Shown piece by piece: positions 50,897 to 59,370 of a DNA stretch of 64,000 nucleotides (position 1 is the stretch's first letter; every line of letters begins with the position of its first letter). Below the pieces are notes generated by a model. The model was not told the DNA's origin and ran no database searches. It worked only from the letters and a program-made list of their open reading frames with translations. The stretch is from the NCBI RefSeq assembly GCF_014673495.1, contig NZ_CP051006.1, positions 8,431,001-8,495,000 of the forward strand, given 5' to 3'. The translations under genes and the position numbers were made by a program. Origin of the DNA: Streptomyces griseofuscus. Lineage in GTDB: Bacteria; Actinomycetota; Actinomycetes; Streptomycetales; Streptomycetaceae.

Positions 50897-51334
50897 TCAC
50901 CGCAGGCGGAAGTGGGCGACGACCTGCTTGCCGGTCGTCAGGGTGGTGTGATGGAGCCCCTCGCACAGCAGCGTGACCAGGCGAAGGCCGTGGCCGCCGG
51001 GCCGGCCTGGATCCGGAGTGGGGAACACGGGCGGGCTGGAGGAGCTGTCGCGGACGGTGATCCGCAGCAGGGTGGCATCGGGCGTCAGCTCCAGTGTCAG
51101 GGCGCCGGGGCCGGGAGCGTGCCGGATCGCGTTGGTGACCAGCTCACTCACCACGAGCTGGGCGTCCTGGCTCGGTCGCTGGTCGGGCTGGTGGCCTGCC
51201 TCGTCGAGCAATACGCGCACGGCGTGTCGGGCATCGGCGATCGACGGGTGTGTCGCGTCCCACGCCATGCTGTATTGCTGGGGCAAAGGAAGTCCTTGTT
51301 CGCGTGCCGTGTGCCGGCTGAGCGGGGTGACCAT
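50897..51334 (-). CDS. HATPase-domain anti-sigma-like serine kinase (RsbW-type)
   Basis: A 145-aa protein of the RsbW/SpoIIAB HATPase type: N-box 'DAQLVVSELVTNAIRHA', G1 'ITVRDSSSSPPV' and G2 'GGHGLRLVTLLCE'. Such Streptomyces proteins bind and inhibit sigma factors or phosphorylate STAS proteins. The in-frame ATG at 51409 lacks a ribosome site and overlaps a SigB-like promoter (51387-51411), so the ATG at 51334 is preferred, although its ribosome site is also weak. It is convergent with the sigma gene, 15 bp away, and may be its anti-sigma factor; a phosphatase-linked switch with the STAS and PP2C genes fits. Confidence 0.82.
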   Translation of the reverse strand: MVTPLSRHTAREQGLPLPQQYSMAWDATHPSIADARHAVRVLLDEAGHQPDQRPSQDAQLVVSELVTNAIRHAPGPGALTLELTPDATLLRITVRDSSSSPPVFPTPDPGRPGGHGLRLVTLLCEGLHHTTLTTGKQVVAHFRLR

Positions 51335-51386
51335 AAAAGTGATCCCGGAGTCTGTCTTCGCGTCTTGACCGTTCGCGTTGTCGCGT

Positions 51387-51411
51387 ATACCCGCGGTTGG
51401 CTTTGTCATGG
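51387..51411 (-). promoter_or_regulatory. SigB-like promoter of the HATPase gene
   Basis: On the minus strand CCAT-N15-GGGTAT: the -10 box is a full match to GGGTAY, the -35 differs at its first base. It overlaps the distal ATG at 51409 and predicts a leader of about 45 nt to the ATG at 51334. Confidence 0.5.
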
Positions 51412-51918
51412 GAGTGGGCCGTCGAATGGTGGGCGAGGGGCAGGCGCCTGCGATCCGGAAGTGTGCGCGTGCGCTGCTCAGTGCTGTTGGCGAGGCTCAC
51501 CCGGGACAGGTCGCCCTGACCGGCGGTGCCGCCCGGCCGGCCGCCTCCGGACGGCCTCGAACTCGTCACCGCGCTCGTGGTCGGTGCCATCGCGAGCCAC
51601 GATCATGAAGACTTCTTGCTGAGGGATGACGTGCACTTTTCTCCCGGGAGCCGTATGCATGGCGCCATATTCACATCCGCGCGGGACCGTGAGCCAACCC
51701 CGGGGCAGCGACCGCGTCACTCCGCCCGGTGGATGTGGGACCAGGCGGGTGGGAGCGCGTGCTCGCTCCGCGCGGTGAACTGGATCACGCCAGTGCCGCG
51801 CAGCTGTAGGAGGCGGCGGACGCGGTGCTTGCCGAGCCACAGCTGCCTGCCCCAGTGGTCCTCGACTGTCCGGCCCTGGAGTTATGTGACCGGCCTGGAC
51901 CAGTTCAAAGGCCTGTAC

Positions 51919-51950
51919 GCCACTGTGGCCGACGCGTCGGCCACAGTGGC
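51919..51950. promoter_or_regulatory. Perfect 32-bp palindrome before the PAS-GAF-PP2C gene
   Basis: Arms GCCACTGTGGCCGACG and its exact complement, no spacer, 51 bp before the ATG of the phosphatase gene. No gene reads into it from the left on the plus strand (the 590-bp gap 51412-52001 is otherwise empty), so an operator or a leader hairpin is likelier than a terminator. Confidence 0.8.
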
Positions 51951-52001
51951 CGGTGACCACGGATCGTCCGCCGTACGTGCGGCGAGCAACAAGAGGCAGA
52001 G

Positions 52002-54221
52002 ATGACCCGCGTTCCGCAGCAGCAGCCCGTCGAGGCCGTGAACAGGCGAGGCGGCCCCGAGGGAGACGAGGACTTCAGGGCCTTGTTCGGCCGGTCGACC
52101 GCGGCGTTCGCGTCCCTGGCCGGGCCCGCCCATATGGTGGAGGTCGCCAACGAGGCGTTCTTCGCCGCGATCGGCGGCGAGGAGCGGATTCGCGTGGGAG
52201 TGCCGCTGGGCCAGTTGATACCGGAGCTGGCCGAGCAGGGCTTCATCACCTTGCTGGACCAGGTCTACCGCACCGGCGAACGGTACGTCGGACGCGATGC
52301 CCGCGTGATGATCGGGACCGGCTCCGCGGCGCGGGAGGCGTTCTTCGACTTCACGTACGAGCCGCGGACGGACAGGGGCGGCAACGTCACCGGTGTACGG
52401 GTCATCGGGGTGGAGACCACCCAGGTCAAACATGCCCAGCGGCTCACGGCCGAGCACCGCGTCCTGCTGGAGCAGATCGCTCGCCAGGCGCCCCTGTCCG
52501 AGGTGCTGGAGGGCATGGCTCGCGCGATCGAGGACCTGGCGCCGGAAGACGTCCTGGTCTCCGTGCTGCTCGCCGACGCCGACGGCAAGCATCTGCGGCA
52601 CGGCGCGGCCCCGAGCCTGCCCGATTTCTACAACCAGGCCATCGACGGCATCGCCACCGGCGAGGGTGCCGGCTCCTGCGGTACCGCGGCCCACCGGCGC
52701 CGGCCGGTCATCGTCTCCGACATCAGCACCGATCCGTTCTGGGACGACTTCCGGCACCTCGCCCGGGCCGCGAGGCTGGCGGCCTGCTGGTCCACGCCCA
52801 TCCTGGCCAGGGACGCTTCCCTGCTGGGCACCTTTGCCATGTACCACCGCACCCCGCGGGTCCCCCAGGAGTCCGATCTCGCACTGGCCCGTGTGTTCGC
52901 CGACACCGCCGCCCTGGCCATCGAACGCCACCAAGCCGACGAAGCCCGCCGAGCCGCCGAGAGGAAGGAGCGGGCAGCCCGCGCCGACCTGGCCTTCCTC
53001 CTCAACGCCAGTACCGCCCTCACCTCCGGGCTTGACCAGGTACAGACCCTGCGGCGCCTGGCCACCTCCTGCATCCCGGTGCTGGCCCCGCTGGCCGCGG
53101 TCGACATCGTCGACCGCGGCAGGGTGCACCGCATCGCCACCGCCGCCCCCACCCAGGCCCAGCAGGACCTTCTCGCCTCCCACACCCCCGTCCACGCCGA
53201 CGCCGACGACGCCGTCGCACGCGTCCTGGCCTCGGGCCTGAGCGAGGTCGCCCGTCGCACCCCCACCGGTCCCGGGCCCTGGCAGGACCTCGGCGTCACC
53301 GGCTACCTCTGCGTCCCGCTCCTCGACCGGGGCCACGCCTTCGGCGCCCTGACCCTGCTGTCCACCGCAGAGCACACCTTCGACGGCCACACCATCGCCC
53401 TCGCCGAGGAACTCACCCAGCGCGCCGCCTCAGCGGTGCTCAACGCACGCCAGTACGCCCAGCGCGCCGCGCTCACGCGCGATCTGCAAGCGGGGCTCCT
53501 CCTGCCCGAGATCCCGGCCCTGCCCGGCGCCCAGGCCGCCGCCTACTACCACCCCGCCGGCGAGGGACTGGACATCGGCGGCGACTTCTACGACCTCTTC
53601 CCCCTCGACGACGGCAGCTGGGCGTTCATGCTCGGCGACGTCTGCGGACGCGGCGCCACAGCCGCCACCACCACCGCCCTGGTTCGCCACACCGCTCGCG
53701 CCGTGGCCCCGCTCCTGCCCGGGCCCGAAGCAGTCGTCCGAGCCGTCAACAAGGCGCTCCTGCAACGGCCCCACAGCCACGGCACCGGTTTCGTCACCCT
53801 CGTCTACGGCCACTTCACCCCCGCCTCGACCGGTGGCCTCGACCTTACCCTGGTCCGAGCCGGCCACACCCTGCCCCTCCACCTCGACCAGCGCGGCGCG
53901 GTGCACCCCCTCGACTGCCCCGGCGGACTCATCGGCATCAGCGACGAGGCCTACCTCACCACCTGTCACCTGCACCTCGAACCGACCGAAAGCCTCCTGC
54001 TGTACACCGACGGCATCACCGAGGCCCGCAATCACGACCGGGAACAATTCGGCGAGGAACGCCTCACCCAGGCCCTCGGTCACGCCTCGTCCCCGCTCAC
54101 CGCGCAGCAGACCATCGATACACTCACCGGCGCCGTCCACGCCTTCACCGGCCCGCACGGCGTACACGATGACCAGGCGGCCCTCGTCCTCACCGCCACC
54201 CCACCCGCGGGCCGGCCATGA
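52002..54221 (+). CDS. PAS-GAF-GAF-PP2C (SpoIIE-type) protein phosphatase
   Basis: A 739-aa signalling phosphatase. Residues ~20-145 are a PAS domain ('HMVEVANEAFFAAIGGEE'), ~155-310 a first GAF ('LEQIARQAPLSEVLEGMARAIEDL', 'GAGSCGTAAHRRRPVIVSDI' in parts), ~325-480 a second GAF, and ~490-735 the SpoIIE/PP2C domain with 'DIGGDFYDLFPLDDG' (metal Asp), 'MLGDVCGRGATAA' and 'VHDDQAALVL' at its end. It would dephosphorylate STAS anti-anti-sigma proteins, such as that at 49489, in response to a small-molecule or redox signal. A 32-bp palindrome precedes it, and its stop overlaps the DUF3253 ATG (ATGA). Confidence 0.92.
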   Translation: MTRVPQQQPVEAVNRRGGPEGDEDFRALFGRSTAAFASLAGPAHMVEVANEAFFAAIGGEERIRVGVPLGQLIPELAEQGFITLLDQVYRTGERYVGRDARVMIGTGSAAREAFFDFTYEPRTDRGGNVTGVRVIGVETTQVKHAQRLTAEHRVLLEQIARQAPLSEVLEGMARAIEDLAPEDVLVSVLLADADGKHLRHGAAPSLPDFYNQAIDGIATGEGAGSCGTAAHRRRPVIVSDISTDPFWDDFRHLARAARLAACWSTPILARDASLLGTFAMYHRTPRVPQESDLALARVFADTAALAIERHQADEARRAAERKERAARADLAFLLNASTALTSGLDQVQTLRRLATSCIPVLAPLAAVDIVDRGRVHRIATAAPTQAQQDLLASHTPVHADADDAVARVLASGLSEVARRTPTGPGPWQDLGVTGYLCVPLLDRGHAFGALTLLSTAEHTFDGHTIALAEELTQRAASAVLNARQYAQRAALTRDLQAGLLLPEIPALPGAQAAAYYHPAGEGLDIGGDFYDLFPLDDGSWAFMLGDVCGRGATAATTTALVRHTARAVAPLLPGPEAVVRAVNKALLQRPHSHGTGFVTLVYGHFTPASTGGLDLTLVRAGHTLPLHLDQRGAVHPLDCPGGLIGISDEAYLTTCHLHLEPTESLLLYTDGITEARNHDREQFGEERLTQALGHASSPLTAQQTIDTLTGAVHAFTGPHGVHDDQAALVLTATPPAGRP

Positions 54222-54559
54222 CCCTGCCACCCGAGCGGACCGGAGCCGAACGCCCGTCCCGGCCGTGCCAGTGGGATGCTGAGAGGATGGCGCACAGCGA
54301 TCGGGAAGCGGATCGGCGCGTGGAGCGAACGATCCTGGAACTGCTGGATCGCCGCGGTCCGACTGCGACGATCTGCCCCGCCGAGGTCGCACGGGCGGCC
54401 TACGGAGGGGATGACGACGGCTGGCGCGCGCTCATGGAACCGGTCCGCCGCGCCGCACGGCGACTGGTCGATGCCGGCCAGGTGGAGATCACGCAGTCCG
54501 GCCGCCCTGTCGAGCCGGCCACGGCTCGTGGCCCCATCCGCCTCCGTCGCGCGCGCTGA
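54218..54559 (+). CDS. DUF3253 winged-helix-type protein
   Basis: A 113-aa protein whose core 'VERTILELLDRRGPTATICPAEVARAA' and 'WRALMEPVRRAARRLVDAGQVEITQSGRPV' (in parts) match the DUF3253 family, predicted to be winged-helix. It starts within the stop of the phosphatase gene (ATGA), so the two are translated together. A DNA-binding role is only an inference from the fold. 259 bp without a recognised gene follow before glgX. Confidence 0.8.
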   Translation: MTLPPERTGAERPSRPCQWDAERMAHSDREADRRVERTILELLDRRGPTATICPAEVARAAYGGDDDGWRALMEPVRRAARRLVDAGQVEITQSGRPVEPATARGPIRLRRAR

Positions 54560-54818
54560 CACGGCGGAGCCCGAAGGGCCAAGCGGCGAAAGACAGCCGC
54601 CTGCTGGAAGGCCCAGATCGCGGTGGGGGCCGTTGGAGACGTCCACCGAGGCGTTCGTCGTAGAGGCCGAACGCCCGGGACGGAGGCGAAAGTCGCCTTC
54701 CTGTCCGACGGGCCGAGCCGGCCTGAGTGGGCACCGGGGGCATGGCTGCGAGCGGTCCGGGCACAGAAGAACGACGGGCAAGGGCTTCTCGCCATCCCTG
54801 CTGGGGAGGGACGTGGTC

Positions 54819-56960
54819 ATGCGTATCTGGCAAGAGAGCACGAAGATAGGTCCGCGGCCGGGCCGGATGTCGCCGCTGGGAGCCACCTTCGACGGCGCCG
54901 GGACGAACTTCGCCGTGTTCTCCGAAGTCGCGCAGCTCGTGGAGCTGTGTCTCTTCGACGAAGACGGAACGGAAGAGCGCGTCCCACTGAGAGAGGTGGA
55001 CGGCTTTGTCCACCACATCCACCTGCCTGACGTCGGGCCCGGGCGACGCTACGGGTTCCGGGTGCACGGTCCCTGTCGTCCGGAGCGGGGCGAGCGCTGC
55101 AACCCGAACAAGTTGCTGCTCGACCCCTACGCCAAGGCGATCGAGGGCGAGATCCATTGGGACGAGGCCCTCTTCCCCTACCGCTTCGGGGACGTCGAGC
55201 GGCAGAACGACCTGGACTCCGCGCCCTACACCGCGAAGTCGGTGGTGGTGAACCCCTACTTCGACTGGGGCAGCGACCATCCGCCGCGGACCCCGTACCA
55301 CGAGACGGTCATCTACGAGGCCCACGTCAAGGGTATGACGCAGACCCATCCCGCGATCCCGGAGGCCATACGCGGCACCTACGCCGCGCTCGCACACCCG
55401 GCCATGGTCGAATACTTCGTCAAGCTCGGTGTCAGCGCGGTGGAACTGATGCCGGTGCATCAGTTCGTGCAGGACCACGTCCTCGTACAGAAGGGGCTGT
55501 CGAACTACTGGGGCTACAACACCATCGGATTCTTCGCGCCGCACAACGCCTACTGTTCCTCGGGGCAGCGGGGCGAGCAGGTGCAGGAGTTCCGCTCGAT
55601 GGTCAAGTCCCTGCACGAGGCGGGCATCGAGGTGATCCTCGACGTCGTCTACAACCACACCGCGGAGGGAAACCACCTCGGCCCGGTGCTGTCGTTCAGG
55701 GGTTTGGACAACGCGGCGTACTACCGCCTGTCCGAGCAGGACCCGCGCTTCTACTGGGACACCACCGGCACCGGCAACAGCCTGCGGATGAACCACCCGC
55801 ACACCCTTCAGCTGATCATGGACTCACTGCGCTACTGGGTGACCGAGATGCACGTCGACGGCTTCCGGTTCGACCTCGCGGCCACCCTGGCACGCCAGTT
55901 CCACGAGGTCGACCGGCTGTCGTCGTTCTTCGACCTCGTCCAGCAGGATCCGGTCATCTCCCAGGTCAAGCTCATCGCCGAGCCGTGGGACGTCGGCGAC
56001 GGCGGCTACCAGGTGGGCAATTTCCCCCCGCTGTGGACCGAGTGGAACGGCAAGTACCGCGACACCGTACGCGACTTCTGGCGCGGCGAGGGCGGCACTC
56101 TGGGGGAGTTCGCCTCCCGCCTCACCGGTTCCTCGGACCTCTACCAGAGCGACGGCCGCCGCCCCTACGCATCGGTCAACTTCGTCACCGCGCACGACGG
56201 ATTCACCCTGCGCGACCTGGTCTCGTACGACGGCAAGCACAATGAGGCCAACGGCGAGGGAAACCGGGACGGCGAGAACCACAACCGCTCCTGGAACTGC
56301 GGAGTGGAGGGCGACACCCGGGATCGCGACGTCCTCGCCCTACGCGCCCGACAGCAGCGCAACCTCCTCGCCACCCTGCTGCTCTCCCAGGGCGTGCCGA
56401 TGCTGTCGCACGGTGACGAACTCGGCCGCACCCAGCACGGCAACAACAACGCCTACTGCCAGGACGGGGAACTGGCCTGGATCGACTGGCAGAACGTCAG
56501 CGACGGCAGCGAACTGCTCGACTTCACGCGCAGGCTGATCACTCTGCGCCGCGATCACCCGGTCTTCCGCAGGCGACGGTTCTTCAAGGGCCGGGTGGCT
56601 CAAGGGGGAAATACCGAAGGCAGGGACATCACCTGGTTCACCCCCGCCGGGCGCGAGATGAACGACACCGACTGGGACACCGGCTTCGCCAGGTCCCTGA
56701 TGGTCCACCTCAACGGGATGGCCATCACGGAACCGGACCTGCGCGGCCTGCGGGTGGCGGACGACTCCTTCCTCCTGCTCTTCAACGCCCACAGCGAGCC
56801 CCTCACCTTCACCCTTCCCGAGGAGACGGGACGGTGGTGGGCGGTAGAGGTGGACACGGCCATCCCCTACACCGAGTACCGTCCGCTGATCAAGGGCGGC
56901 AGCGAGGTCGAGGTCGAGGCCCGTGCCATGCTCGTGCTGCGGGGCCACCAGGACGACTGA
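54819..56960 (+). CDS. glgX: Glycogen debranching enzyme (GH13)
   Basis: A 713-aa GH13 isoamylase-type debranching enzyme. An N-terminal CBM48 ('FDGAGTNFAVFSEVAQLVELCLF') precedes the barrel with 'YEAHVKGMTQTHP', catalytic nucleophile D352 in 'DGFRFDLA', acid/base E388 in 'IAEPWD' and D460 in 'TAHDGF'. It cuts alpha-1,6 branches of glycogen, releasing maltodextrins. GGGAGGGA eight bases before the ATG at 54819 sets the start; the frame is open far upstream but without coding character. It sits between stress-signalling genes and may be part of a stress or sporulation glycogen programme; no other glg gene is near. Confidence 0.93.
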   Translation: MRIWQESTKIGPRPGRMSPLGATFDGAGTNFAVFSEVAQLVELCLFDEDGTEERVPLREVDGFVHHIHLPDVGPGRRYGFRVHGPCRPERGERCNPNKLLLDPYAKAIEGEIHWDEALFPYRFGDVERQNDLDSAPYTAKSVVVNPYFDWGSDHPPRTPYHETVIYEAHVKGMTQTHPAIPEAIRGTYAALAHPAMVEYFVKLGVSAVELMPVHQFVQDHVLVQKGLSNYWGYNTIGFFAPHNAYCSSGQRGEQVQEFRSMVKSLHEAGIEVILDVVYNHTAEGNHLGPVLSFRGLDNAAYYRLSEQDPRFYWDTTGTGNSLRMNHPHTLQLIMDSLRYWVTEMHVDGFRFDLAATLARQFHEVDRLSSFFDLVQQDPVISQVKLIAEPWDVGDGGYQVGNFPPLWTEWNGKYRDTVRDFWRGEGGTLGEFASRLTGSSDLYQSDGRRPYASVNFVTAHDGFTLRDLVSYDGKHNEANGEGNRDGENHNRSWNCGVEGDTRDRDVLALRARQQRNLLATLLLSQGVPMLSHGDELGRTQHGNNNAYCQDGELAWIDWQNVSDGSELLDFTRRLITLRRDHPVFRRRRFFKGRVAQGGNTEGRDITWFTPAGREMNDTDWDTGFARSLMVHLNGMAITEPDLRGLRVADDSFLLLFNAHSEPLTFTLPEETGRWWAVEVDTAIPYTEYRPLIKGGSEVEVEARAMLVLRGHQDD

Positions 56961-57130
56961 CCCACCGGACTGCGTCCGGCCCTGGACGCGGCCCGGACGC
57001 CGGGCCGGGGAAATCCGGCGCGGCGCGGCCACGGTGGAAGGAGTGCAACCCACCTGTGCCGGGAAGCCGGAAGCCAGGGGAGCGCCACAGGGGCGACGAC
57101 CCGGGCGGAGACGGCAGAAGGAGGTCGGCG

Positions 57131-57277
57131 ATGGAATGGGCCGGCTGGATTGTTCTCTTCATCGCGGTAGCAGTGTTGCTCGCCGCCGCGGCACTGGTGG
57201 TCCAGGCCAGACGCCGTAGCGGAACGGTGATCGCCATGCGTTCCGGTCGCCGGCCGGGCGGGAGGGAATCGCGGTGA
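57131..57277 (+). CDS. Small single-pass membrane protein
   Basis: A 48-aa protein with one membrane helix ('GWIVLFIAVAVLLAAAALVV') and a basic tail ('RRRSG', 'RSGRRPGG'). AGGAGG precedes the ATG. Its stop overlaps the GTG of the first PRC-barrel gene, so it opens a three-gene operon and may anchor or recruit its partners at the membrane. No family recognised. Confidence 0.7.
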   Translation: MEWAGWIVLFIAVAVLLAAAALVVQARRRSGTVIAMRSGRRPGGRESR

Positions 57278-57879
57278 TCACCCCCCTGCTCGCCTCGGAA
57301 CTGACCAAGAGGGTGGTCGTGACCCTGGACGGCGAGGCGGTCGCTCAAGTCAAGGACACCGTCTTCGACTTCGGGGCCGGCCGGATCACCGGCTTCACCC
57401 TGAGCGGGCGCGGCCTGCTCGCCGGTCCGCTCAAAGTGAGCCTGCCGCTCTCCGGAGTGCACGCCATCGGACCGTCCGCCGTGATGATTCCCGGTACGGC
57501 GGTCCTGACGGAGCGGAAGGCGGTGCTGTCGGCCCATCAGGCCGAGCACGGGCAGGTCCTCGGCGCACCGGTCCTCACGGACCAGGGAACCGAAACGGGC
57601 ACGGTCCTGGACATCGTGATCGAGGCCGGCGCCAGCGGTCGGGTGATCGGCTTCGAGATCGCCCTGAAGGAGACCACCGACCAGGGGAAACGCAGGGCGT
57701 TCATCCCGCGCGGGGAGGCGCTCGCCGTCTCCGGACGGGCCATGGTCATCCCGGCACAGGCCCACCACTTCATCGCGGACGACCTGCCGAGCTTCGGTGC
57801 CCAGGTCGAGGCATTCCGCCGGTACACCGCGCCGCCGACCCACCTCACGCCCACGACCGACGAAGAGGCTCCCTCATGA
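57274..57879 (+). CDS. PRC-barrel protein, two-domain
   Basis: A 201-aa cytoplasmic protein with two PRC-barrel-like domains (~1-85: 'KRVVVTLDGEAVAQVKDTVFDFGAGRITGFTL' in parts; ~86-175: 'VLTDQGTETGTVLDIVIEAGASGRVIGFEI' in parts). PRC barrels bind RNA, protein partners or photosynthetic complexes; free-standing actinobacterial ones have no known role. GTG start within the previous stop. The next gene starts within its stop. It is thus tightly coupled to both neighbours. Confidence 0.82.
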   Translation: MITPLLASELTKRVVVTLDGEAVAQVKDTVFDFGAGRITGFTLSGRGLLAGPLKVSLPLSGVHAIGPSAVMIPGTAVLTERKAVLSAHQAEHGQVLGAPVLTDQGTETGTVLDIVIEAGASGRVIGFEIALKETTDQGKRRAFIPRGEALAVSGRAMVIPAQAHHFIADDLPSFGAQVEAFRRYTAPPTHLTPTTDEEAPS

Positions 57880-58301
57880 GGCTGTTGAGCCAGACCCGTG
57901 GCCTGCCGGTGATCACGACCGAGGAGGCCGAGCAACTCGGCCGCGTGGAGGACCTGACCATCGACCCGCGCACGAGAAGCGTCGTCTGCGTCCGTCTGTC
58001 CGGAGCTCCGAAACACGCGGCAACGATCGCATGGGAGCTGATCGAAGGAGTGGGGCAGGACGCCGTCGTCGTACGCTCCGTCGCCTCCGCCGGTGTCGGT
58101 CCGCACGAATTTCCCGCCCATCACGAGATCCTGGGCAAGCGCGTCCTGACGGAACACGGCACCGCGCACGGCACCGTCAAGGACATCGCCTTCGACACCG
58201 CCACCGGGCGTGTCCACACGCTGTACACGGCCCTCGGAGACATCTCAGGAGACCACCTCCTGGGTGTCGGCGAGTACGCGGTCGTCGTGCGCGGCGCCTA
58301 G
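57876..58301 (+). CDS. PRC-barrel protein
   Basis: A 141-aa protein with PRC-barrel-type sequence: 'SQTRGLPVITTEEAEQLGRVEDLTIDPRTRSVVCVRLSG' (in parts), then a second half 'EILGKRVLTEHGTAHGTVKDIAFDTATGRVHTLYT' (in parts) that again repeats the 'V.D..FD..TGRV' pattern. Like its neighbour it probably forms two barrels. Its ATG lies in the stop of the previous gene (ATGA). An 8-bp-stem hairpin (58321-58349) may end the operon. Confidence 0.8.
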   Translation: MRLLSQTRGLPVITTEEAEQLGRVEDLTIDPRTRSVVCVRLSGAPKHAATIAWELIEGVGQDAVVVRSVASAGVGPHEFPAHHEILGKRVLTEHGTAHGTVKDIAFDTATGRVHTLYTALGDISGDHLLGVGEYAVVVRGA

Positions 58302-58320
58302 GGCCGCGGCCACGAACGTG

Positions 58321-58349
58321 CGCCCACGCAGCGGGCAGCGCCGTGGGCG
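58321..58349 (+). terminator. Possible hairpin after the PRC-barrel operon
   Basis: CGCCCACG (58321-58328) and CGTGGGCG (58342-58349) form an 8-bp stem with a 13-base loop, 20 bp past the last stop codon. No T-tract. Confidence 0.35.
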
Positions 58350-58479
58350 GCTCCTCAGGGCGCCGGAACGCCGGTGCCCACGGACCGCCCCGGCGCACGG
58401 CGGCGCCCTCAGTCAGGGATCCCCCGAGGCCGGAGAGGTCCGCTCCCTGCGCCCTGACCGCGATAGCCGGGCCGTTGGC

Positions 58480-58990
58480 CCCGTCGACCGGCGGCTCGTC
58501 CCCGAACGCCCTGCCCGGCCGCGCCGACCACGCTCTGACCTGGATCGCCGCGGACCTTGGCGGACTCGGCGGTGCTCCCGCGCTTCGCGGTGGCCGGTGG
58601 CAGCGACGAGGGGAACATCGCCGCCTTTGCCGTCCTGCGCGCCCGGGTCCGGGCGGGCCCGCACCTGCTCTCCAGGCCCTGGCCTGCCCCAGGGTGGACG
58701 GCAGTCCGGCCACGGACATCCCGCTTTCCGGCCGACGCACGCTGGACCTGGCCGGCCAGCACTGCCGACCACCCATGTCACCATGGCGGAGATCGCCTCC
58801 GGCGCGGCGGGGGCCGTCACCGCATCGCACGCCCGCCCCGCCGCGGGTGTCACCACCGAACTCGTGCAAGTCCCCGGCACCGTCCATGGGTTCGGCCGCT
58901 TCTTCCCAAAGCCCGGATCAGCCGACGTGACCTCACCGACCAGGCCCGTGCCCCCCGCGAAGCCCTCCGCTTCCGACGGCCTCTGACGGG
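58480..58990 (+). pseudogene. Degenerate alpha/beta-hydrolase (HSL-type esterase) gene
   Basis: Pieces of an esterase of the hormone-sensitive-lipase type appear in order, but in changing frames: 'DHALTWIAADLGGLGG' (58523-58571), 'RFAVAGGSDEGNIAAFAVLRARV' region (58575-58650; given as 'AGGSDEGNIAA', the mangled GDSAGGN nucleophile motif), 'ALQALACPRVDGSPATD' (58670-58722), 'GVTTELVQVPGTVHGF' (58846-58893) and 'ISRRDLTDQARAPREALR' (58917-58970). At least four frame changes and a loss of sequence show it is broken. No start was found. Confidence 0.75.
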
Positions 58991-59370
58991 CGGCGGACCG
59001 ACGTCGGCGCGGCGGGCTGCCGCCGGGCTCGTCCGGGAGGTCTCGGGACGACCAGCTGAGGCACGGACGCAACACCTCCTGTTCGGGTTGTCTCCGGGCC
59101 GGGTTGATCATGGGAGCCGACGGTGATCTACTGCGGAGTGCGGCCCGGACCAGGCGCCGCGCGAAGCTCCACCTGTGTGACGGTCGGCTGGACCAGTTCG
59201 ATGCCGAGGACCGCGAGGCCCGGCAGGCGGCCGAGCATGCGTCGATCACGCACAGGCACCGTGCCGTGGCCACGGGAGGGGCAGTCCGCTGGGAGCCGAG
59301 CCTGCTGTTCCGGCCATCGACGGGTGGCGGCGATCGGCACACCCGGTACGCAACCGAGGGAGGCCCATCG

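Noticed and set aside
51919..51950. The 32-bp palindrome as a transcription terminator
   Set aside because: No plus-strand gene ends upstream within 1 kb, and there is no loop or T-tract.
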